Shown: one piece after another, positions 16,508-21,915 of the stretch
Position numbering within the stretch: the stretch's first letter is position 1
Layout of the letters: each line of letters starts with the position of its first letter
Assembly: GCA_002284615.2 (NCBI GenBank)
Contig: MU070504.1
Coordinates: 31,163-53,077 of the forward strand
Length of the DNA: 21,915 bases
Direction of reading: 5' to 3'
Source: Dunaliella salina
Lineage: Eukaryota > Chlorophyta > Chlorophyceae > Chlamydomonadales > Dunaliellaceae
Translations under genes and position numbers: made by a program
Notes under the pieces: generated by a model
Seen by the model: the letters and a program-made list of their open reading frames with translations, nothing else
What the model was told of the DNA's origin: nothing
Database searches by the model: none

Positions 16508-17084
16508 CGCCCTCTTTGTGCAAGTTGAGTTAAAGGGGGGGTCTGTTTGCATGGCTGGGGTTCAGTGCCAAGCGCCCAAGGGTCTGAGCAGCAAGGGGTG
16601 TGGAGGCAAACGTGCAGCAAACCAATCCAACTCCCAGGATAGTGACAATGTACGATGTGTGCTTGCTTGGTGAAATAAGGAGGGCAATTTGTGGACACGC
16701 AAGCCAGTTGGGTGTCTGGAAGGGCAGGTATGCATGGGTGTCCGCTCCTCGGTTGTTGCTCCATAATTCTGCTGCAACTCATTCATCCATTGTGCTGAGT
16801 ATATGCAGGTGAATAGCCATTTGAAGGAGGAGCAGATTGATACCCTTTTTGTTTGGGTAGTTGTAACAATCAATACATAAGCTTTGCTATCAATGTAACG
16901 TGCAGGGCGAAAAGGCATTGCCCGGGATGTGACACAAGGCATTCGTAGGCCTTATAGTGATTGTTACAGTAGTGGCACTGGAAGGGTGTTTTTTTTGGGG
17001 GGGGTTTCAGAGGGGTCCAGCACATAATTCACACGTGCCTTCCGCAAAATTTCTTTTCCTCCCTCCTGCCTTAATCCTGATTTT
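16508..17084. other. Unassigned spacer between LINE copies 6 and 7
   Basis: Two overlapping - strand frames (16782-16318 and 16942-16562) are open but show no recognised motif. In copy 6 the equivalent interval from C-terminus to 3' block is about 60-100 bases, so several hundred bases here may be an unrecognised insertion. T8/G9 homopolymers lie at about 16990-17006. Confidence 0.35.
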
Positions 17085-17475
17085 GGCTGCTCGGCATTTT
17101 GTAAAAAAAAAAAATCCGCGAGTTCTGAAATAAAACGGTATCATTATCTTGGTGTTATACAAAACTAGAGATATCCTCAGAATGAGCTTGAAAAATAGAA
17201 AGAGCCTGTATCCGAAAGTTTTCTGTATGCAAGACAGCCAGATTCAAACATCTGAACTTTCTTCTAGTATAATACACAGAGTTGCAAGAGCATAGAAAAA
17301 TAGAATGTCTTTTATGTGTAAGCCCCTCCGAATCACACAAATCACAGCGGGGCGCGTGCGCATTCCAATTACAAGTCTCAACTTTCAAAGGACGAGTGTG
17401 CCCTTGAAAACGCGCAATGTTCTTCTGAACATGCCTACCTTAGTCGAGATCCAATTCCTAGGAACATGGAACATT
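17085..17475 (-). pseudogene. LINE copy 7: Cys/His cluster and C-terminus
   Basis: The - strand reads VQKNIARFQGHTRPLKVETC, then RCDLCDSEGLTHKRHSIFLC (C-x2-C-x9-H-x4-C, the best-preserved cluster in the window) and a PSSQ-like C-terminal end near 17090. It is truncated at the 5' side near 17470, where LPRYLYLDLG-like sequence is still detectable out of frame. Confidence 0.75.
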
Positions 17476-17615
17476 TGCCATCCTTACATACGGTGCTTTA
17501 TGCAGGTGTTTTTCAAGATCATGGAAGCAACTGCAGTCAAGACGTATGACAGCCAGGCCTCAACCGGTCAGTTCGGCTGCTCAGATGAAAATTTTTTTTT
17601 GAAAATAACATGTCT

Positions 17616-17692
17616 TCTAAGTCTTGAGTCTTGTTCATCTTGAGTCTTGTGAACCTTGAGTCTTTAACTCTGAGTTTTGTAAACCTTGAGGA
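17616..17692. repeat. Degenerate CTTGAGTCTTG-type repeat
   Basis: Variants of CTTGAGTCTTGT(GA)A recur four to five times. Confidence 0.7.
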
Positions 17693-17720
17693 AGGGCCCC
17701 AGTACAATGTTCATAACAGG

Positions 17721-17784
17721 TAGTGTAATGTAGTGTAATGTAATGTAATGTAATGTGATGCAATGTAATGTAATGTAATGTAAT
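17721..17784. repeat. (TAATG)n pentanucleotide array
   Basis: About a dozen TAATG/TAGTG/TGATG/CAATG units in a row. It contains repeated TGTAA in the + sense. Confidence 0.92.
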
Positions 17785-18434
17785 TCTTGAAGGAAGGCCA
17801 TAGACTGCACATCCCTCATCACGAGAAATCTGCGCTGGAACGCGACGAAGTAGCAGTGTTGTGCCAGATCAGCGTCACAAACACATCATCAACCCGGGAG
17901 CAGTGATCACTAGTTGGGAATATAATGGAATATCCATGCAATGAATGACAAGTCCACTTGAGCTGCTGGAAGGAGATGCGAGTGCACTGTAAGGGTTGCT
18001 GGGAATCTGGGTTTGCTCTTCCCTGCAGCACTCCCGCATGGTGCAGCACATCACTTTTCTTCACACACATGACACACTCAGCATTGATACATGGCTGCCA
18101 GGCCTGCTCCCCAATGCCCTTCCCCTTGGGAAGACTGCTCTGCCATCTGCTTGATTTACATGGTTAAGAATAGTTGGTGTCAAATCCAGACCACTAGGTA
18201 TCACTAGCTACATGAAGACTTGTCCAACTTACAGCAACAATTCTATGCGACTGGTCGGCCAGTTGTTGATTCGGTCTAAGGGTAGCAGAATAACCAACAA
18301 ACTGTTTAACCATGATTTAGCAACAAATGCACGTGACAGCAGGCACATACCTTTCCCGCCCAACACTCGCAAAGAGGGATGTTGATGGAAATTGTACTGA
18401 CTGCAGAATCTGAGTTACACTGATTGCAGACTAC
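17785..18434. other. Anonymous region, no gene recognised
   Basis: An 83-codon - frame (18070-17819) has no recognised motif. No RNA gene was seen. Confidence 0.35.
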
Positions 18435-18599
18435 ATGGACGCAGCCACCTTGCCAGACCAATGCGGGATGCACAGCCACGTCCCAAAGGCAATCATTGGT
18501 GATTTGCCTGGCCCCATATTCTTCATAAAATTAGATTCACGCCCTGGGCTCCATACATCCCTGCAGCTGGAGAACCAAGGCCACATTCTGCTGGGCTAA
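18435..18599 (+). CDS. Short coding-like ORF, 54 codons (unrecognised)
   Basis: ATG at 18435 to TAA at 18597-18599. The translation reads like a folded protein: MDAATLPDQCGMHSHVPKAI, IGDLPGPIFFIKLDSRPGLH, then LENQGHILLG. The frame is also open a few codons upstream after GATTGCAG (18422-18429), so it could instead be a 3' terminal exon entered through that acceptor. No family is recognised. Confidence 0.25.
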   Translation: MDAATLPDQCGMHSHVPKAIIGDLPGPIFFIKLDSRPGLHTSLQLENQGHILLG

Positions 18600-18619
18600 T
18601 CAATTGTACACGTAAAATT

Positions 18620-18970
18620 GGAAATTTCTACGCTCTACCACAAGGGTCTCGGAGCGTGCATTACGGAAAGGACACTCCAGCCTATACCGGAGCGACCCCA
18701 CCAATTTACCCGGAGAAAACGCTCCGGCCTGTACCAGAGCGCCCCCACCAGGTTACGAACCCATGACCACCTCCACCGCACTCCCGCAACATGTGCACTG
18801 GTGTCGCGTGCTTCCAGGAGCTCACCAGATCCTCATTCACTTCCTCTTTGTTTTCTAGTGGAGAGGAAGACTCATCGCTCTTTGAGCCAACATTCCTCCT
18901 ATTCTTCAATTGATGTAGGGACAAAGCTCCCCGCCTGCGCGGTTTTTCCTTTTTTTGTTTTCCTTTTACT
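18620..18970 (+). mobile_element. Diverged (TTTTC)-type LINE 3' end, family D
   Basis: The + frame 18618-19016 includes SSPDPHSLPL, the ORF-end signature (CCAGATCCTCATTC). The following 3' UTR aligns with family B: CTCTTTGAGCCAACAT, TTCAATTGATGTAGGGA, and a tail GGTTTTTCCTTTTTTTG. Upstream, CGGAGCG-rich segments repeat with small changes (GCTCCGGCCTGTACCAGAGCG). The copy is old and degenerate. Confidence 0.65.
18877..18887 (+). other. 3'-UTR stem-loop, family D
   Basis: GCTC-TTT-GAGC sits at the same place as the family B hairpin, with the loop shortened from six to three T and the stem core kept. Confidence 0.5.
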
Positions 18971-19016
18971 TCAAGATACTTTGGAACCAGAAATGCCTCA
19001 GCTCTGTGCGCGGTAG

Positions 19017-19739
19017 ATGCATTTGCTGGAGCGCATCATCAAGCCAAGGCTTGCAATTGTGAGGATGACAGTGCATCCATGCAGGAGCATATTGACCAAG
19101 TAGAATAGCTGCCTTGAAAATGCTGGAGAGGGCACATCTCAAAGCATATCCAGATGAAACAGCACTGCTACTATGCAGTCTACCACTGCATTAATACCCA
19201 CTTAGTGGCATAATTGATACCAGCCTCAATGAGGCAACCTCCAACCCCCTCGTCAACAATGACGCCCAATCTCAACCCAACAGCAACCGGAAAAAATTTT
19301 TTTCCTGTGAGTGTGCTCATTTCTACTCCTAGAATTCGTGAAACAAAGCTGTATCTACCCATGAGGGGGTGTTGCAAAGGATTTCCTTCTGAACCTGCCA
19401 ACCTGTTTGGGCAGCTCAGCTGACATAAGGAGGTGCCTGCGACCAAACAAATTCGATCTGGAGAGTTTGAATGCAACCTCCCAAAAAACATTCATACCCA
19501 GCATTTCTGGAAGTGGAATGACCCTTTGTGATTTGTGATTCGCCCATTTTGAGGAGCACATTTGTGCTCTTCTGGCGCAAAGAAGGAGGGTGGTTCTGTA
19601 TGCCTTTCATGATGCCTGCAGAGTTTTCAAAAGTCTCTTTTTTGCTTGCTTTGTGGATGAGGTGCAGAAGCACATCCAAGCAGTCGCCATAAGGATACGC
19701 TCGAGAGGTAGGCCTCATGCAGCCACCTTGGTGCTGCAC
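19017..19739 (-). pseudogene. Unrecognised coding-like relic or exons
   Basis: On the - strand three overlapping frames take turns looking like protein. 19739-19416 has PYGDCLDVLLHLIHKASKKE. 19491-19180 has GKKFFPVAVGLRLGVIVDEG and VGGCLIEAGINYATKW. A third through about 19150-19010 has SIFKAAILLGQYAPAWMHCH and WLDDALQQMHLPRTELRHFW. Alternation of frames in one direction suggests exons or a frameshifted gene. No splice pairs were confirmed and no family is recognised. The hydrophobic middle might be a membrane segment. Confidence 0.3.
19554..19569. repeat. 16-bp perfect palindrome, copy 1
   Basis: GAGCACATTTGTGCTC is fully self-complementary apart from its central TT. It is repeated exactly at 20790-20805, and both copies are followed by TT or TTTC. 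Confidence 0.85.
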
Positions 19740-19829
19740 CGTCTAACCCATAGGAATTTTACAAATCTGAGTATGCAGATGTTTTTGTAATGCCCCTTTT
19801 TACTTAAAAGGTTTCCAGAATATTTTGCA

Positions 19830-20062
19830 CACGGCCCCATGCGCCCCCTCGACAGCACATGTTTGCTTGGTCAAGTTTGCTTGGCCTGCACGCCAAGTGT
19901 CAGGGCGTGAGATGCACTATGCAGGCCATGCTGGCCATCTTCTGCTCAGCTACCAGGCAGGGTGGTTCCAGAACTCATTGCCCATGGCCCCATGTGAGCC
20001 CCTGACATGACAGGAATGTTTGGGTAAGTTTGCTTGGCCTACACGCTGGGTTTCAGGGCGGG
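19830..20062. repeat. Diverged direct duplication, offset about 153 bp
   Basis: CA(C/T)GGCCCCATG...CCC, then AAGTTTGCTTGGCCT(G/A)CACGC and TCAGGGCG occur at 19830-19909 and again at 19983-20062 with substitutions and small indels. Confidence 0.75.
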
Positions 20063-20218
20063 GGGTGCGCTGGGTGGGCCAGGGCGGGCAGGTGTGAACT
20101 TTACTGGAAGGAGGCAAATCTAGGGGCGTACGCCCCATGACTGGGGCTTTGCCAAAAAAGCTCATGATCTGATGCCCCATGTCTGCGACAGCTCAGGGAA
20201 ACACACTCACAGGCCTCT

Positions 20219-20371
20219 TTAGTTGCTGAAAACGAGCACCAGGGCATCCCAGGAACGCACAAATGCCTTGGAACGACTCAGGCCTGCTCTATCCATGGGG
20301 AACAGGCCCTTCAGTTCTTCGTAAGAAAGATTTTTGTTCAAGTCACTAGCATGTGCTTGGCCTTTCTGCAC
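20219..20371 (-). CDS. Candidate 3' terminal exon, 50 codons (unrecognised)
   Basis: On the - strand GGGGGTGGCAG (ending 20372) is a fair splice acceptor. The following frame is open to a TAA at 20221-20219 and reads VQKGQAHASDLNKNLSYEEL, KGLFPMDRAGLSRSKAFVRS and WDALVLVFSN. The mix of helix-forming and charged residues is protein-like. A possible upstream exon on the same strand (20700-20455) includes MDSSNMFDEFILCSGELDDA but ends in a stop, and no donor was fixed. No family is recognised. Confidence 0.3.
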   Translation of the reverse strand: MQKGQAHASDLNKNLSYEELKGLFPMDRAGLSRSKAFVRSWDALVLVFSN

Positions 20372-20526
20372 CTGCCACCCCCAGGAAAAAAGGAACAACA
20401 TGTAAGAGCGTGCGAAAGTCGTACAATAATGCCACGTGCAGCTCATTACCCACTTCAGCGGAGGACTAGGGCCTGCAACAGGTGGGAAAAGTCCCCATGC
20501 ACAGGGGCGTCATCCAGCTCTCCAGA

Positions 20527-20572
20527 GCATAGAATAAACTCATCAAACATATTTGATGAGTCCATTCTATGC
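20527..20572. repeat. 21-bp inverted repeat (hairpin), 4-base loop
   Basis: GCATAGAATAAACTCATCAAA and TTTGATGAGTCCATTCTATGC pair at 19 of 21 positions around a CATA loop. It lies in the possible - strand exon upstream of 20219-20371. Confidence 0.85.
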
Positions 20573-20789
20573 CACACAGTATGGCCAGAGGAATGCCCAG
20601 GAGCGGGATGAAGCCGCTGATCCATGCCTGCGTGTGTGCACTGTGCAGGCGTGCATGAGCACTTCACACTGTGCAACTGAGTTTCACAATGTGCACCCAT
20701 TACATATGCATGGCATGTTTCAGTGCATAAGTTCTAAGGTGGGGTGTGTGAATCACTGGGATTAGAGGTGATTTCATTACGTACTCTTT

Positions 20790-20805
20790 GAGCACATTTG
20801 TGCTC
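20790..20805. repeat. 16-bp perfect palindrome, copy 2
   Basis: An exact second copy of the sequence at 19554-19569. Confidence 0.85.
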
Positions 20806-20844
20806 TTTCCGACTGCCTGGACAAGGGGGGGGACCTCGCTAAAC

Positions 20845-20873
20845 CTGACCCTAACCCTAGCCCTAACCCTAAC
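20845..20873. repeat. Interstitial telomere-like CCCTAA repeats
   Basis: CTGACCCTAACCCTAGCCCT and then AACCCTAAC give about four to five CCCTAA-type units (TTAGGG on the other strand), two of them altered. Sequence continues on both sides, so it is not a chromosome end in this assembly. Confidence 0.85.
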
Positions 20874-20879
20874 TTTAAA

Positions 20880-21853
20880 GTAGGAATACGTTTGTCGAAT
20901 TTTATTTCATGTAGGAATTGTACACACATGTTCGGTTAAGAATCGCCCACTTGGGGAGTAGGAAGGGTCAATTTACAGGCTTTAATCATAAGAAGAGTAG
21001 AACCCGATGCAATATCAGCTCCAGCGCTCATTCCTTAGGTTGCTGGATGGAAGAATACTCTCATACATACATGCATGGCCAGAAAAAGTCTCAGGTGCAC
21101 CACTTCACAAGGTGCCCACCATCATAAGTATGCATGGATGGCCGAGTTCAGCGCAAATGGCCAGTCTGATGTCGGCGCATGTCACGGAGGTGGGGTTCTT
21201 TGTTGGTTGCAATCACGTCCACGATTGTAGATATCCTTGTGCAAGGAAAAGCCTTATAAAATGAGCATGCCTTTTATCTTTTGGCAGATACACATTTGTG
21301 ACATGATAGTAGGAAGAAGGAAAGTTTATATTATGTTTTGTTTCAGTTCTTTGCCTGCTCTGCACATTTATCAGATATGAATGCACATATCTGTCAAGCC
21401 TTGCAATTGATGCCAAAAATACATGCTGTTCAAACGGTACCTGCAGTTAGTAAGATAGGAGTTTGCTGCACCCAGCCTACTTAGTTCGCCATCGAACACT
21501 AACAGGATCAGTTGCCTGAGGTGGACACACGCCTCACACGTCTAGACACGCGCATGTTCTGCGGCGTGTTAGCATGCATCCAGAGATTGTATTGTTTGGT
21601 TTCCGAGCTGACAATCCTGTTACATAAAAAATGCATGTCCTACCTGCGCTGCCCAGAGGGGATTCCAGCTCGTGTGCCCAGATCGCCCTGGAATAGGCGG
21701 CAGCAGCATTGATCACCATATGAGCTTCAGGTGGGCATTCATTTTCCCACTGCTATCTTACAAATGATTTTTAGATCTATCTTTTAAGGTTTTTCGTCAA
21801 AGATATGATTACACAGGAAGCTGTAGAGCAATGCCCCATTGCCATGAACCAAA
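20880..21853. other. Anonymous region, no gene recognised
   Basis: Several 60-85 codon frames on both strands show no recognised motif. No transposon end, RNA gene or clear splice-supported exon was seen. Confidence 0.4.
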
Positions 21854-21865
21854 AGAGAGAGAGAG

Positions 21866-21915
<50 letters not shown>
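21854..21915. repeat. (GA)n followed by (AC)n at right edge
   Basis: Seven GA units (21854-21867) pass directly into an AC tract of 48 bases (21868-21915) that reaches the window end. Confidence 0.97.

Noticed and set aside
17721..17784. Polyadenylation cluster (repeated TGTAA)
   Set aside because: The TGTAA words come from the (TAATG)n array, and no gene ends just upstream.
1..21915. CRISPR array, prokaryotic operon or phage system
   Set aside because: No spaced identical repeats, no ribosome-binding sites and no clustered co-directional ORFs. Introns and LINEs show eukaryotic nuclear DNA.

Overview
The window looks like nuclear DNA from a eukaryotic green alga, most likely a chlorophyte of the Chlamydomonadales. 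That placement is inferred from protein-level resemblance of the retrotransposon ORFs, a spliced WD40 gene with a TGTAA-type polyadenylation signal candidate, and abundant CA, CTG and (TTTTC)n simple repeats. There are no operons, Shine-Dalgarno sites or CRISPR arrays. Both window ends are (AC)n tracts. Only one conventional gene piece can be named with confidence: the last two exons of a WDR26/GID7-type WD40 protein on the + strand (4223-4888).

Layout. 1-4200: mostly anonymous DNA with short tandem duplications, an 18-bp C tract, and decayed, unrecognised coding-like stretches on the - strand (842-1190, 2348-3219, 3481-3795). 4223-5015: the WD40 gene 3' end. 5015-6840: simple repeats, a 102/103-bp tandem duplication and a perfect inverted repeat. 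6842-17475: a graveyard of non-LTR retrotransposons (LINEs). At least seven fragments belong to one RT family (RT motifs A, B and YADD, then a region with WFRAA and a Cys/His cluster) in both orientations. They are interrupted by or alternate with 5'-truncated copies of a second group of LINEs whose ORFs end in PDPH or a variant and whose 3' ends carry (TTTTC)n-like tails. Three insertions have recognisable target-site duplications.

The most notable object is a complete 381-bp LTR-type element without coding capacity (a TRIM, terminal-repeat retrotransposon in miniature) at 10182-10562. It has 65-bp LTRs (TGTT...AACA), a TGGTAGC primer-binding site, a polypurine tract and a perfect 5-bp GTAAA target-site duplication, and it sits inside a LINE reading frame. 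Its internal domain contains a tRNA-Ser(UGA)-like module with a perfect 7-bp acceptor stem, anticodon arm, variable-arm hairpin and B box, followed by two further perfect hairpins.

17500-21915: low-complexity pentamer and dodecamer-like repeats, one more (TTTTC)-type LINE 3' end, unrecognised coding-like pieces (18435-18599 +, 19180-19739 -, 20219-20371 -), two copies of an exact 16-bp palindrome, a 21-bp-arm hairpin, an interstitial telomere-like CCCTAA array and the terminal (GA)n(AC)n tract.

Few of the ORFs are intact genes. The biology visible here is mainly successive retrotransposition into older retrotransposons, beside the 3' end of one host gene.
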